This document shows, piece by piece, positions 1 through 12,136 of a stretch of DNA of 64,000 bases. Made by a program: the position numbers and the translations under genes. The notes below the pieces were generated by a model that saw only the letters and a program-made list of their open reading frames with translations, had not been told where the DNA came from and made no database searches. Source of the DNA: Gnetum montanum (taxonomy: Eukaryota > Streptophyta > Gnetopsida > Gnetales > Gnetaceae); contig MNCI01002337.1 in the NCBI GenBank assembly GCA_015680685.1, forward strand, positions 232,744 to 296,743, given 5' to 3'. The stretch's first letter is position 1. Each line of letters starts with the position of its first letter.

Positions 1-738
1 CCATTTTCAACTCACATCTCAAGCATCCAAGTTCAATATGGACAATCATCAATTGGTTCATCTCTTGCAACTATGGGAAAGACCTGTGTGTTCTAGTTAC
101 ACTTAGCATTAGTTATCTCTGCAAGGAAGCTTTCCCTTTTTATTATGTGGAGTCACCATTGGAACTCTCTCTATCCTTAATTGAGAGCTCTTTGCCTCAT
201 CTAATTCTGTCATTCTATTTTGTAACATGCGGACATTTGGTTGTGCCCCAGCTTGGGTTTCCTCCTTTAATACTCGTTTATTTCTAAGGCGTTTCGGAGT
301 GTCATTCACAATACTCTCAGTTTTCCTTTCCTTTAACCCTATGACTTATTCAAGTTGTTGTAATTGATGCACCTTTAATTTCAATAAAACTTCTTTTCAG
401 GTCCGACAACAACTGCCCCCTCCTGCCCCCTCCCCCCATCGCCTTCCTCCAAGAAGGTTACGACCAAATATTTTATTGACTGATACGGAGAGGCACCCTT
501 TTATGATCACCAGGGAATTGGCCTCTCGCAAAACCAATATGCAATCGAAAAGAATTAAAAAAACATAACAATTATCGACGCCAAGTTCTGTGAATATGAA
601 CACTACACGGCTTTGCAACGGCAGCAACTTTTTCCAAAACAAAATCCACGTGAAAATAAGTTAATACAGCAAGGATTTTCTTCCAGGAATAAAACAAAGT
701 CGCTCCTCTCTCTTAACAACATTTATAAAACACAAAGA
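1..738. other. 3' flank of the DOMON gene, no gene recognised
   Basis: The short open frames here are not similar to anything I recognise and look random. On the minus strand an AATAAA-type signal (plus-strand TTTATT near 471) lies downstream of the DOMON gene and could serve as its poly(A) signal, but it is a common hexamer in AT-rich DNA. No cytochrome b561 transmembrane exon is visible here that would extend the DOMON protein. Confidence 0.4.
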
Positions 739-850
739 TTACCTTGACCAAGCCAATTTAAACAAAAGAATCCCAGACTGCGAAACCTGCGTGAAATTGA
801 AATATTTAGCCAGATCAATGGTTCCAAAGCTAACTAGATTAGCATTGGTA
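739..850 (-). other. Out-of-frame continuation of the DOMON C-terminus
   Basis: In the -1 frame relative to the DOMON ORF, the DNA after the RPF codons reads HAFTNANLVSFGTIDL, followed by about 23 further residues to a TAA at 739-741. The His-rich start and the GT-(I/L)-DL ending match what normally follows NHVW...G in DOMON proteins. The annotated stop at 834 is therefore probably caused by a one-base indel near 850. It could be a sequencing error or a real pseudogenising change. A CAG/GT step inside the tail could also be a splice donor. Confidence 0.6.
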
Positions 851-1385
851 AAAGCATGTGGAAAGGTCTGTCGCCACTAACTCCACTGCCCACATTCCAT
901 GCATGATTGGCAGTAGTAGTAGTTTTGTTGCCGAGCAATGTTAAGGAAGCCAAGATTACAAGATCCCCAGAAGCAATATCATAGAGAGCAGTCAAATTGC
1001 TGGCGAAGATGCTGATTTTTCCGGGACTGGGAAGTGAAGTTTTGGACTCAAGATCATAAGTATAGGCGTAAGGTCCTCCGCTGGAATTTCTGAAGGCAAT
1101 GAGCGCCTGCGTTCCGATCATTCCAGAAGATGTAGGATTGATTCCCCAGCCGATCCAGCCTTGTGAAGCTGCTGGAGTAGCTCTGAAGGCTATATCCACT
1201 GTCCCATTTTGTGGGTGATAAGTCCATGCTAGTTTAGCCTTCAGCGAACCTGGATCCGAGCATTTGGCATAAAGCTTTTTGCAGTATGGGGTCGGACACT
1301 TTTCTGCTGTAATCTCAGAAGTCATTGCCAAAACAAGGATGGCCAGCAGTATCAGCTTGAGAATTCCTGTGTTTCTAGGAGCCAT
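834..1385 (-). CDS. Secreted DOMON-domain protein, AIR12 / cytochrome b561-DOMON type
   Basis: The frame encodes 183 residues. Residues 1-27 form a signal peptide with a hydrophobic core (LILLAILVLAMT), and a Cys-rich start (C30, C35, C42) follows, as in plant AIR12-like proteins. A DOMON fold spans about residues 48-175: AKLAWTYHPQNGTVDIAF, then GWIGWGINP, then GMIGTQALIAF, then NHAWNVG. In the family the heme b ligands are a Met in the GM(I/V)G motif and a His in the NH(V/A)W motif; here these are M89 and H161. Family members act at the outer plasma membrane in ascorbate-linked electron transfer. The start is the only Met upstream of the signal peptide. The frame stops early, right after the last DOMON motif, and appears frameshifted there (see the next entry). 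No cytochrome b561 domain is seen, so an AIR12-like stand-alone protein is likelier than a full CYB561-DOMON fusion. Confidence 0.8.
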   Translation of the reverse strand: MAPRNTGILKLILLAILVLAMTSEITAEKCPTPYCKKLYAKCSDPGSLKAKLAWTYHPQNGTVDIAFRATPAASQGWIGWGINPTSSGMIGTQALIAFRNSSGGPYAYTYDLESKTSLPSPGKISIFASNLTALYDIASGDLVILASLTLLGNKTTTTANHAWNVGSGVSGDRPFHMLLPMLI

Positions 1386-3111
1386 GATTGATTTTGAAAT
1401 CCCAATTTCCCTGAAAAATTTGCAGAGCAGAAGATAGGATGATCCTGGGAACGAAAGTTGGTCAGCAAATTAAAATGGGTTTTGAATGATTACATTGAAA
1501 GCAAGACGTGTGTAACTGGGTAACGTGCAGATTATGACACGGGCGACTAGACTGATTCCAGTTTTCACCTTATGAAGAAAAGTAAAAGGCCCAGACCAGA
1601 CTGTTTCCAATCCTCAATCCTGCTGTTACAATTTAGAGAAAGCTATTCATCCGACCAGTGGAACAATGTTGCAATTTGAGTCGAGATTCTTAAATGTGTA
1701 TGACAGTTTCAAATTTTAATAATCAAGTGCATCATATGAATATGTGTTTTATAAATTTTGTAGCATTTTTAGGAATGGACTCGCTAAAAACACGCAAGTC
1801 TCGGCGAATTTTTAATACCTATATGCAGGTGTAATTTGCATTAGAACCCACGAAACTCGCAAGGACTTGGCAACCTGAGAACTCGTCCAGTTAAACAGCA
1901 GACCGTGTCCTGTTCATATATTATATAGGGTATATGATTGCAATAGATTAGATGTCATTTGGAATATAGGCAGTATTGAACAAGCTATATAAAGCTTCTG
2001 AGATAGCTATTCTTATGTAAGAAGCTTTTAGGCTCATTATCTGATGTTCTATGCACATGAACAAATCATTTAAGAATCCATTTGTGCGACTTGTCTGAAA
2101 TGAGAATGAAATAGTTTGAATTTGTTATATATTTTCATCAATTTTATCACAAAAATTTTCCAAAACAATCTAATCTGAAATTTATGAACAGATGTGCAAA
2201 CTTTTTGGAAGGCTTTAAAGTCAAGTCTTCCTTTAATGTTTATGTTGTAGAATTTATCTTTGGAGGTAACATTCAAAGTTCATCTAAGTCTTTACCTTAG
2301 TAACCTTTGTTCACTTTTTACAATATCCCAAGCCTGATGTTGCTCATTATCTTTGGAAAACCTTTAGCAAAACCTTGCCAATTTCTCTAACAATATCTAT
2401 AACTCAAGAATCTCTAGCATATATAAAATTTCAAAAAGAACTGATCCAAAATCCTAAATGTTTTAACCCTTAGTTCGGTTACCACCCTAACGCTAACCTG
2501 ACGCTAACCCTCCTTTAACTATAGTATTATCCAATTAAATTATATAAATATTCTAAAAACTTAGGTCTTAGGCGAGGATTGCTGGGATCATCATGATATC
2601 AGAACTCAGAAGGCATGTCTGAGCTCGAAATCCCTGTTCCCTTTATATCAGAGACGTAAAGACAGGAAGGAATGTAAAGAGAGAAATAGTCATTGAACTG
2701 TGCAAAGATTTGAGAAGCGGGACTTATTGTTGCAAATAAAAGGATTGCCAACACAACCAGTCTTCATGGTATCAGAAACCATAGCTGAGCTGCAAATCTG
2801 AATGTAAAGAAGAAGAGGAATGCATTAGATTAGAAAAGTGACAAAGTCCAGAACGCAAAATGAAGGTGGGTGCTGGCTCCACTCTTGCTTGTTGCAAAAA
2901 GGTACATGGACCCACTGATTCAAATCGGTGTTTAAACAGTCTGAAATTTTTCAGTTATTCGAAGAATCGAAATAAAAATCAGAAAAATGTAGAAAGTCGG
3001 TCGGGTTGATACAGAGAATAAGATAATTCAATTTACAAATTATTGATCTTTTATTTAAAAACCTTAGTTTAAGTTTCAGTTAAAAATTGAGGTTAGTGTT
3101 AGTTTTATAGA
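1386..3111. other. Upstream flank of the DOMON gene, no gene recognised
   Basis: This should hold the DOMON promoter, because the gene reads leftward. An AT-rich TATA-like stretch lies near 1748-1757, but it is about 370 bases from the ATG and is not convincing. The stretch 2480-2520 has a few CTAAC-type repeats. A TGGTATCAGA word near 2768 resembles a retroelement primer site but has no LTR beside it. I see no coding gene. Confidence 0.35.
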
Positions 3112-3608
3112 TGCAAAAACAAAATTGGTAGTTAAGTTGTATTGAATTTCACTGTTCTCTTCTACTGTGTGCTTAGTTTTAGAATTTTCTAAAAATATGA
3201 AAAGGACAATTAAAATATTTAAAACTTGGTGTAAAAGACAAAGTGAAGACTTGTCTTAGTTGTTTCTAGTCCATGTAACCTTGTATGTGTATCTCTGTAG
3301 TTTTGAAGATGTAAAAAAGCTGCGAAGTTACTTTCCTGTTTATCTTCCTTATTTCTTTCTCACTCCATTCTACAAGTTCTATTTCCTTGTGTGGAAGCAA
3401 CTAACTTGTAATCTTTGTAAACATCTCTATGTATGTGTATCTTTGTAGTTTTGAAGATGTTGTAAAAAAGTTGCGAGGTTGCTTTCTTTTTTATCTCCGT
3501 TGTTTCTCTCTTACTTTAATCTACATGTTTTATTTCCTTATTGTTATGTTATTTTTTGTGCTAATATTTACCAATAATGATTTTTGCACAAAGCATAATT
3601 TGCTAACA
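3112..3608 (+). repeat. 5' LTR of the small LTR element
   Basis: It starts with TG and ends with CA just before the primer site. It contains an internal tandem duplication: the word TATGTGTATCT(C/T)TGTAG followed by TTTTGAAGATGT begins at 3284 and again at 3432, a period of 148 bases. The duplication explains the two similar short frames seen here, so they should not be taken as genes. Confidence 0.55.
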
Positions 3609-3610
3609 AG

Positions 3611-3626
3611 TGGTATCAAAGTGAGG
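3611..3626 (+). other. Primer-binding site, initiator tRNA-Met type
   Basis: TGGTATCAAAGTGAGG lies two bases after the LTR end (CTAACA). The first eight bases equal the complement of the conserved 3' end of plant initiator tRNA-Met (TGGTATCA). This site type is used by Copia elements and chromoviruses, so it does not decide the superfamily. Confidence 0.6.
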
Positions 3627-4378
3627 TTAAAGTTATCCAATGTTTGTTGTTGGTTGAGCACAAAAAGTTTTACAAGGTGGTTTGGATGTGCAAATTGCTT
3701 TTTTGTTTTAGTGCAAATTATTTCAGTGGGAGTTGTGTGTACAAGATAATGAAGATGTCTTGTTTTTGTTCTCATTGATGAATGAAATAGATGAAAAATA
3801 AAAGAGACCAAGATGCTAACATTGTGGTGATATTAAATGTGTGAAAATAGATTTCTCTATTTTGAGACCTGCAGATGTTGTCTTTGATGGGAATATCGTA
3901 CTCTCTGAATTTATTGTTGTTGAAGAGACATATCTTGTTTTGTCATAGTGTAAGATGCATGTCATTTTAGTTTTGTTTAAGTTTAGTGTTAGCATTTGTT
4001 ATGATTTTTAAGATAGTATTTGTTAGTGTTGACGTAATGCTATCTTATGTTATTTTGGCTTGAGGAGGCCTAGTTCGTTAGGATGTTTCATGTAGAGATG
4101 CTTTTCCAATGGTTACGCGTGCACCTATAGTAATTTTTCTGCATATTGATTCATGAAATTGTTTTAGCTTATTTTTTATAGATTTTCACATTGGATATTA
4201 TTAGAGATGTGGAGACAAAATTTGTAGTTAACTTGTGTTGAACTTCACTTTTCTCTTCTACTGTTTGCTTAGTTTTAGAATTTTTTAAAATCATAAAAAG
4301 AAGAATTGAAATATCTAAAACTTGTTGTAAAAGAAAAGTGAAGATATTTCTGAGTTAATTATTGGTTGTTTCCATTAT

Positions 4379-4739
4379 TATAACCCTCGCTATGGCTATT
4401 TAAATTCATCTTAGAGTTTAAATTTAGAAGAACTAAAATGATTATTACTATGGGGAGATAATAGTCATTTTTGGAAATTCAACTACTTGCATCATTGCAT
4501 TTATAAATTCAAACAACATGGTTATGCTACTCTTACCTTGTTTTCTCTAAAACAATTGCAATATTATTCCCAACTTGGATTCTACTAATGTTATTCCCAA
4601 TAGCGAAGTCATAGAATAATCTATTCAAAATCATCTATAGCAACCATCTTTTACAACAAATAATATGATTCATGGAAATTGTGGCAACGTTTGTTGGTAT
4701 AACCAAGGCTAAGGATAACCATGAATCACTAAAAGTATA
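4379..4739. other. AT-rich stretch left of the Helitron fragment
   Basis: No clear gene. It may be the decayed N-terminal side of the Helitron replicase, because coding similarity begins shortly after, but I cannot show this from motifs. Confidence 0.3.
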
Positions 4740-6246
4740 AATCTAGAATCAATGAGCATAGAGGATAATGCATAATGCTTTATTGCATGTCACTGTTGAT
4801 ATAGGTATAATATTCCCTTGTCATTATCTTTACAATTGAGTCTTTACAAAGATCCAGAAAATAATAATGAAATTACTTATGTTCCTCAAAGAAATGATTT
4901 GAGGCTTAATGTTCATAATAGAATATTGATTTAGATGTGTAGGGAAAATATAGATTTTCAACCAGTCATGTCATGATATGTTATCATAAAATATATTGCA
5001 AAATATATAGCTAAATTTAACAAAAATCACAATCTTTTCATAACATGCTATTACAAATTTCAAAGTCAAGGAATCCTCATGAAGATGCTTTATCTATCTA
5101 TAAAAGGCTTATGATGGATGTTGCCACAAATAGAGACATAGGTGCTATTAAGGTCTTTCACATGTTGTATGAGCTTCTTTTGGTGGAGTGCAATCATGTT
5201 TTCCACACCATTAATATTTCACATGAGGTATACAGGAAAGTTCTTATTAATGCAAAGGAAAGTGATCAACGTGAAAACTACACAACTATTATTAATGTTT
5301 CTCAAAAGTTATCACTTCCCATGGAGGAAGTATCATTGTTACAGTCTTTTAGAAACTACAATTACAACATGAAAAATAAAAAGAACCCAACTTGGAATTT
5401 GTATCACCCTCAACTAGATGCTATTATGAGATATTATTTTAAATTTTTCATTCCTCTGAAGCAAGGAGAGAAAATATGGATTAAATAGTATTAGGCTATG
5501 TTGTTGTTGCATTATCTATTTAGAGATATGAAATAATATCTTGGTTGTAATGATGAGGATATTTAAAAAAATGATTCTCTATTCAACATCAATATGCAGG
5601 ATTAGAGAATAATACTAAAGAAGAATTCTAGTGAGAATTAAAGGAAGAACGGTAGCTCATAGATGTATCTCCATAGGTGCAAGATCATGAGGAGCATGAT
5701 TTTGAAACACTTAATCATCATGCATTATCAACATGTTGTTTTCAAAGAATAGAATTGGAGAAGCTTGGCTTATGAGATGTTGATAGGATGTATGACTGAT
5801 GTTTCAATATCTAAGAGAGGATGTTGCAAAGTTTATCTTGGCTTTATTTCCATTAATAACTCATCTTGATTCATGATTGTTATGGACTATGACTATGGTA
5901 GCTATAATTTTAATAAGTAGAATGTTAAGTAGAAGAAATGCTACAACAAAATTATAGACCACATGTTATTTTCATAATCAATAGATGAAGATGTTATTCC
6001 TGTACAAATGATTATCCAAGGAATAGTTGGTATAGGAAAATATTTTCTTATAAGTGCAATTTGAGATGCTTTCATGAAGTACTATCATAAAAAACATAGT
6101 GCTTTCCTTATCATGAAACCCATAAAAACTACTACATATAACATTAATGTAACTACCATTCATTCTAGTCTAAGATTTGGAATAGGTGCATGAAAAGAAC
6201 TTTTTGTCTCTACTAAAATAACTACACAACATTGACTTTCCCATGT
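4740..6246 (+). pseudogene. Helitron Rep/helicase remnant, part 1 (Rep C-terminus to helicase motif I/Ia)
   Basis: This is a rolling-circle transposase of the Helitron type, with many stops and at least one frameshift. At 4872-5010 the frame reads YVPQRNDLRLN.HN, then NIDFQPV, then IIKYIAKYIAK, the well-known block at the end of the Rep domain. The open frame 5045-5488 (147 residues) continues with RDIGAIKVFHMLYELLLVE, equivalent to the conserved RDIS.QE..H.L block. From 5993 the helicase begins with QMIIQGIVGIGKY, a decayed Walker A motif, followed by NVTTIHSSLRFGI (motif Ia region of PIF1-family helicases). The gene is cut at 6246 by insertion of LTR element A. The next codons (motif II) are at 46427. 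Confidence 0.85.
6242..6246. repeat. Target-site duplication of element A, left copy (CATGT)
   Basis: CATGT precedes the left LTR and recurs at 46427-46431 directly after the right LTR. Five bases is the usual Ty3/gypsy duplication length. Confidence 0.9.
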
Positions 6247-7136
6247 TGATGAGTGGCAAGGTACCCCTATGCCCAACTATATGAATTAGAAGCATTCATG
6301 CACGATCTAGTTGAATTCCATGGATGGGACTAGTTGTCATATCTACATCATTATGCCTTGATTGTAGATCATTGTCTTCCCACTTGGACTAGTGGTAGTT
6401 TTATCATGTATGATTTAGTCCAAAGTGAGGCATATGATGATTGATGTTGTTCGGCACTAAGCTACTCCTAATGATAATAAAAAACTTAATTGTTTAATCT
6501 ATTAACAATGGAAAGTAAAGTCTAAACTAGCCTACGTGTGATGAGTATCTATCCCTAGCCATCCATACATGCCTTGGACTTTACATAACTACCATTGGGA
6601 TTAGCAAGCATATGTCATTGGGCATACCAAAAAATACACTACTGGGTTACCGAGTAATTACACTTAAGCACTCATCATTAATCATCCTCATTCTGCTTAA
6701 TGATAGGAATAATAAAGAGCAATAAATGAAAACATTAACTAAAGAAAATAGTAAACATTTAAGTAAATTAAGGTAATTAAAAGTAATAATAAAGCTAAGT
6801 GGATGCTACAATGATGGAAGCAATCTCAATCTTTATTATTGAACATGTAACGTGTGCAAGTACGTCACACTCAAATAAGGATGTCGTACAATCATTTAAC
6901 ATCACATTATAGGCATGCACTGGGAACGAATAGAACTTTGAAATGAAAAAAATCTATGAATCAATTCAATCTCTCTATACTCTATCTCCTCTTATCCAAT
7001 TGTGCACCCAAGTGTGGTATTTATAAACTCTCATAGAAGGGAACTATTGGATGTTTGACATCAGAGGTTGTGCCCTAATATTAGATACCTAACATTGTGG
7101 CTTTGATATTGAAGCCTTGTAAAACATGACTCATCA
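6247..7136 (-). repeat. Element A, left LTR (3' LTR)
   Basis: It begins TGATGAGTGGCAAGGTACC and ends CATGACTCATCA, giving inverted ends TGATGAG/CTCATCA. It is homologous over its length to 45527-46426. The next bases (TACCCTCATGAC) read on the minus strand as a polypurine-like tract, GTCATGAGGGTA. Confidence 0.9.
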
Positions 7137-7299
7137 TACCCTCATGACTAAATGAAAACTCATCCTCAAGTTAAACAAAATGAGGAATAAGTTCCTTAAA
7201 AAATATTAGGAAGTTATGGGATTATTGACTGACTTAACTAGACACACAAATTGACTCTTCCATGCTACAGTGGTGTTTTACAAAAAATGGAGACATCAT

Positions 7300-10030
7300 C
7301 ACAAAACAACAAAATAACAAAACTAGGGGAACTCATGTAGTTCTTGGAGGTGGTGGGTTTTCCATGGGCCACTTCCCCTTGTTGTCAAACTTCTAGAATT
7401 TATAGTGATTCATGAGCACCTACAACTTTTCTTCCTCTATTCTTGGATCATGTACCATCTAGGCCAATGAGCTAATGTGTGTTGGAATTGGTATATCCCA
7501 TAGACATGGTAGTTGTGGGAACATCTTATTTGCTTTCATGTACCATGCTACAAATTATCATCATTCCTCTTCGAAGGCCCTAGCCTTTTCTTTCAATTCA
7601 TGATGATCTATCAAGATCTTGGCTAAGTTTGAGGCTACATCTCTTTATTCTTAGTAGCAAGCCTTAATTGCTTCCAATTCTAAGTTTGCCACATACTACA
7701 AACTATTTTTCATATAGTGCATAGGTGACTGCTACTTGCTATTCTAGCTTATTTATGGGTTGACCTACTATTAACATGGCAAGGTTGGCATAACAAAGAT
7801 TAGTCAATGCCATGTACTCTTTCAAATCTTTAATTTATAGGTCCTTATTCTTCACTTCCACTTGGTGGACCAAGGCATAGCTATCCAAGATGGGTTGCTA
7901 GTTAGGATTCTGCATTGACATGGAATTGATAAAGGCCTTTTCCATTTGGATTTATTTTTCATTAATTTATATGTACATGCCAATTTGGTCTCAAAAGTGC
8001 TCCTCCATCTTTTCATGTTTATTGGCCTCATTTTTTCATGTGCTTATCTCAATTACAGATTCTGACATATTGCATAGACCTCCTCCATTGAGAGGGTTTG
8101 ATTTTCTTTAGCCAATCTACTTATGTCTTGTTTGATCCTCACCAATTGTTCTCTCAACTAGTGTATGCTTTTTTCCAAGATATTTTTCTATTTCTCTTTA
8201 GTGGTTAACCTTGCATTATCAATAACAAGTTGTTTATTCTCCTCTTGTGCAGCAGTCAATGTCTTCTTACGAGCATATTCTTGAGCTTCAGTAGTTGAGG
8301 CATTCTAGACCACCTTCTCCTTCTCTTGCTTAGAATTTTATTTTGTTTAATTAATTGGTTTAGCTTCTCCGTTCAAAATTGTTCCAATTAGTCAAGCATG
8401 ACAAATTGGGAAGGATCCCTTCTTTTGGCTCTTAGGACGAAGAGCTCTTATTGCAAGTGATGCACTTTTGCTTTTGCATGTTCCACCTTGGTCTTTGCCA
8501 TGACCAGCTTTCCTTTTGTGGTAATGACGTTTGATTGCACTACACTGACATCACTAGGGATGCCAAAAAGAATTTTCATCACTTGTCCAGTTTGTAGCAA
8601 TCTATCAAGTAGATCCTCATGGGTTGTAGAAGTCATTGAAGTCCTAGCTAGCATTTGTGCATCTTCGATTTTAGTCAAGTCCACTAGGGGCATAATAGGC
8701 ATATTAAAGGATTCTTTAATGTGGTCTATGATAACTTCAGCTGTGCCTTCCACATCTTGGTGTTGCATGACCATGATGATAGGACCTTCTTCTATTTCAA
8801 GCATTACTTAAAAAGATGTAGCCTTTCCAAAGATTTTCTATGACTATTGGGCTTCTCCTCATGATTGTAAAGAAATCTATCCCCTTGATGAATTGGTAGA
8901 AACTGTGGGCTACATAGCATCATTGATGACTTAGAAGAGGTTTGATTCATCTCTACTTCCCTAACTAAGAATTTGAACAATGCAGTGTAGATGGTTCATT
9001 ATGGGCTAGTAATCTTGTGGTAGTGGTGGTGAAACTTATGACTCTTGTGTCTACTTTGGCTCTTTCTCTATTTCCTTTTCTGGTTCTTATTCTTGTTCAT
9101 CACCAAGGTCTTTTCTGGGTGCTAAGCAACTTAGTAAAAGAAGCATTTTGAGCCCTCCTGTGTACATCATTGGTGTATCCCAGGATTTCGATGTGCTTGC
9201 ATAGCTTCCTAATTGGGCAAGGAAACAAAAGTGTTGGCTTCTCTACCTTATTTTCTTTGAACTACCTTTGGATTTCCATGAAGTACAATTGGGGAAGATT
9301 GACATTATATTTGTCCATTAATATTGCACTTCCCTTAGCTGCATAGGTTGATATTCTGTTTAGCCCTTTTGTTGGGTAGAGATGGTATGTGCCTACCTTA
9401 AAATAAGTCCTCTCATCTAGAGTCAACCCACTAAATGGTTTATTATCTTTGTTATACACTTGAATTAGCCATAACTTTCTAGTTTCTGCATTGGACCTTG
9501 TGGACAAATGCACCAACTTGCCCCCCACATTTGGTAGGTTTAGAGCCTTTGCAATTGCTTTGACTGAAAAAGAGATAGAGACTCTACCAATGTTGATAGT
9601 GGTGCCTTCTTCCTTGCATGCCAAAATTGGTATGTCTCACTGAGGTGCCATTCCCCACTTTTCAAAAGGATGTGCCATAAATGTAATGCCTAGATCTGAA
9701 TTCTAACTACCCCAGGGGAAAATGCCATAAATGGACCAAAGTTCATTTCCACAATGATTGTGGTCAACATGGATTTCTCTTGGATGGCTTCAAGGAATTC
9801 TTGGAACAATATGAGACATTATCCTTGCATTAAGGCTTGTGGTTTTGTAGCCTATCCTTCGACTGACTACCTTGTAGCATGAGCCTCTTGATGAATGCTA
9901 AACAACTGGGCCTTTTATTCTTCATGCTCGACTAGTGGGCCTTATTCTTCTAGTTAACCTCTGCCACCTCTCAGGCGTTTGCTTGCACCTTGAGAAGGTC
10001 CTCTTTTCGTCCTCTTTTTAGGGTCATATG
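7300..10030 (-). pseudogene. Element A extra ORF: PMD-like domain plus long coiled coil
   Basis: Reading leftward, the remnant has a basic start (PKKRTKRGPSQGASKRLRGG near 10020), then NFGPFM and SGEWHLSETY. The open frame 9262-9624 follows, with a domain ending KYNVNLPQLYFMEIQR. Then come 8448-8804 and a long stretch rich in K, E, L and Q (about 8380-7700) with heptad-like spacing, including YMALTNLCYANLAML. The same order of blocks is found in element E (38020-40855), and its C-terminal half in G. Allowing for stops, the intact protein would be about 900 residues. The N-terminal half resembles plant transposon-associated or mobile-domain proteins; that is a resemblance judged by eye, and the function is unknown. 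It sits between gag/pol and the 3' LTR, the position of env-like ORFs in Athila elements. Confidence 0.6.
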
Positions 10031-12136
10031 TAACCAATCAAGGGTTTGATGTAACTAAGGTATTGTCATTTATCATTAATAAGGTTATACCTTACTCCTA
10101 ACCTTAGTCCTATTAAGTTCTTTAGCTCATATGCTTGTAAAGTTAGAAAAATTTCAGAAAAATGCCAAAAAGTATTAACTTTTGTTATGACCCTTCACAA
10201 TTGGTTTCTTTTTCCTCATGTATGGCTTATAATGATGGTTATGATCTCTTGGGTGAGAGAATTAGAGTCTCTGGCATTCATACGATTAATTTTTCATTAA
10301 AATACTTAAGGTTTTTAATAGACCTACCCTTATAATACCTTTTAGGTAATAGAAAATTTTGAAAAATGGGTGCTAGTTTTCCATGCAAGCCCTCCCCCAA
10401 CTAAATTAAACACTTCGAGTTCAACTAGGTTCAAAAACTATGGAAATTGGAGTTATATGAAGCAACATATCGTGAGTGGAAGTTGGTTGCGCAGAGCTCT
10501 TAGTCGAGAGAGAAAAATTCAAAAATTCTACTAGCCTCAATTAATGATAATAAATGTTTGAACACTACAAGGGTCTTATATATAGTTTTTATGGACCTGA
10601 TATCAAGTCCTTGATATTGAGTATTTGACATCGAGTTTGACCTAATATTGAATAGTCAATATGGTGGTTCTTTAGTTTTCATAGTATGAGGGCATTTAGC
10701 ATGGAAAATAAAGCTCTGTGATTGGTGGAAAGGTTTTAGGTAAAATCCAAAGTTCTAGGGTAAGTGAGAATTTATATGTATGCATTGGTATGTGTTAGAA
10801 GATGGAAACATAGGCATTAAAAGCTTTGGAAAAGGCAAGAAAAGGGATATTAGATCCATGGTGTAGAACGGATTGGTTATATGATAAGGGAAAGTATTGA
10901 ATTTAATAGTTATGTAGTTGGAAGTTTTAGGATGATGTGGTTGTGTCAAACACGTACAAGTCACAATAGTTATACAAGTGGGTCCTCCCCAAAGCAAGCT
11001 TTATTCCTTAATGTACTTGTATAACCACACCTAAAAATGTTTGTAGGCACTAATAGGATTGAATGCAACACATACCTGTGGAACAAACAAACATGTTAAA
11101 ACCACCAATATGAGGAAATAACTCTATGTTACATAAACCACAAGTTATGATCATATGGATAACAAGATGACGTGGATATTTGAAAGGATTGCAGAAATTT
11201 GGATGTGAGGTGCCTTACCATAGGAATAATGAATCATTATGTGTTATTAATGGTTAAGTAATCATTAGACCTTCTTTCAAGATTCAAACCAAGTCCATAC
11301 CATGTTTCTAGTGACACCACATTATTTCATCTCTTTGATTAACAACCATAGGACTATCATAGTTACAAGGAGTAGCATCACTTGGTATTTTGTCTAAGGG
11401 AGGAGTTTATTCATGGCACATTGTTTTTTTTTTATTTTTTTATTTTTTTTTGTGGATTTTGAAAAGTTGCCAACTTTCAAGCATGGGTAACATGTCTTTC
11501 CAGTGGAACTCTAAAAAATTTATTTAGTGCCCTTTTATTTTACTCTTACTCCCATTTTTCGTTAGATTTACAAGGATATAATTACAACCTTAGCAACATG
11601 ATAGAACATAAAAAATTGATCAAAGAGAATCCAAAAATTCCCTTAATGTCACACCGTTCATAGTCCACCTTGGCTTTGCACTTTTTTGTACCAGCATGAT
11701 GATTATGAATTTATTTTTAGTTTGATGATGGAAAAGAATATCATTATGACTAGGGTAAGAACCTCTTATTAATGGTATGGATGGATGGATGACATGGCCT
11801 CACTACCCAAACAATCAGTCCATTATGACTTGACAACATAGAGAAAACCTCACCTTAATGGGCTACATGATCATTTTATTCACAAGAAAGATTACTAACA
11901 AAGGGAATGAAAAAAAAATATGGAAAAAGTTGGAAAAGATAGGAAAAATTTGTATCAAGAAATAAGAAAATGATAAAAATTTATAAACTAAAAAGATTAA
12001 AAACACTTATTAATTTTGAATGTTAGGATGAGATGTCTCCTCCATGAGTAACTGTTTGATCATGGCAAGAATTAATAAGTAGATATGCAGGCTCCATGCA
12101 TTTGTGAAATAGTGTTAACCCTTCATTTTCAAGCCA
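10031..12136 (-). other. Element A internal spacer, no ORF
   Basis: Short blocks match the post-pol spacer of elements B, C and E. For example, the bases around 10980-11010 (GGTCCTCCCCAAAGCAAGCT) recur near 60460. It holds a T-rich tract at 11425-11452 and no conserved coding frame. The gag remnant joins this spacer directly at about 12130, so RT and integrase are missing from A. Confidence 0.5.

Larger units (their letters stand above)
3112..4378 (+). mobile_element. Small, truncated LTR element with an initiator-Met-type primer site
   Basis: Two diverged copies of one sequence are found at 3112-3275 and 4208-4378; both contain a CTTCTACTGT..GCTTAGTTTTAGAATTTT core. The first copy continues to 3608, ends in CTAACA, and is followed after two bases by TGGTATCAAAGTGA, a good match to the primer site for initiator methionine tRNA. 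The second copy breaks off near 4378. The internal part is only about 600 bases and encodes nothing recognisable, which fits a TRIM-like or internally deleted element. No target duplication could be found because the right end is missing. Confidence 0.55.

Noticed and set aside
397-642. 81-residue minus-strand frame as a further exon of the DOMON gene
   Set aside because: It has no cytochrome b561 features and no credible splice acceptor that I can defend.
2480-2520. CCCTAACGCTAACCTGACGC-type repeats resembling a telomere
   Set aside because: The units are irregular and too few; not a plant TTTAGGG array.
2765-2785. TGGTATCAGA word as a second primer site
   Set aside because: No LTR end (CA) precedes it and no paired LTR was found.
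3260-3811. Open frames of 62, 106 and 93 residues
   Set aside because: They overlap the duplicated LTR segment, primer site and internal region of a small LTR element. The first two resemble each other only because of the 148-base duplication.
8488-8811. 107-residue plus-strand frame
   Set aside because: It is the shadow of the minus-strand extra ORF of element A (8448-8804), which is shared with element E.
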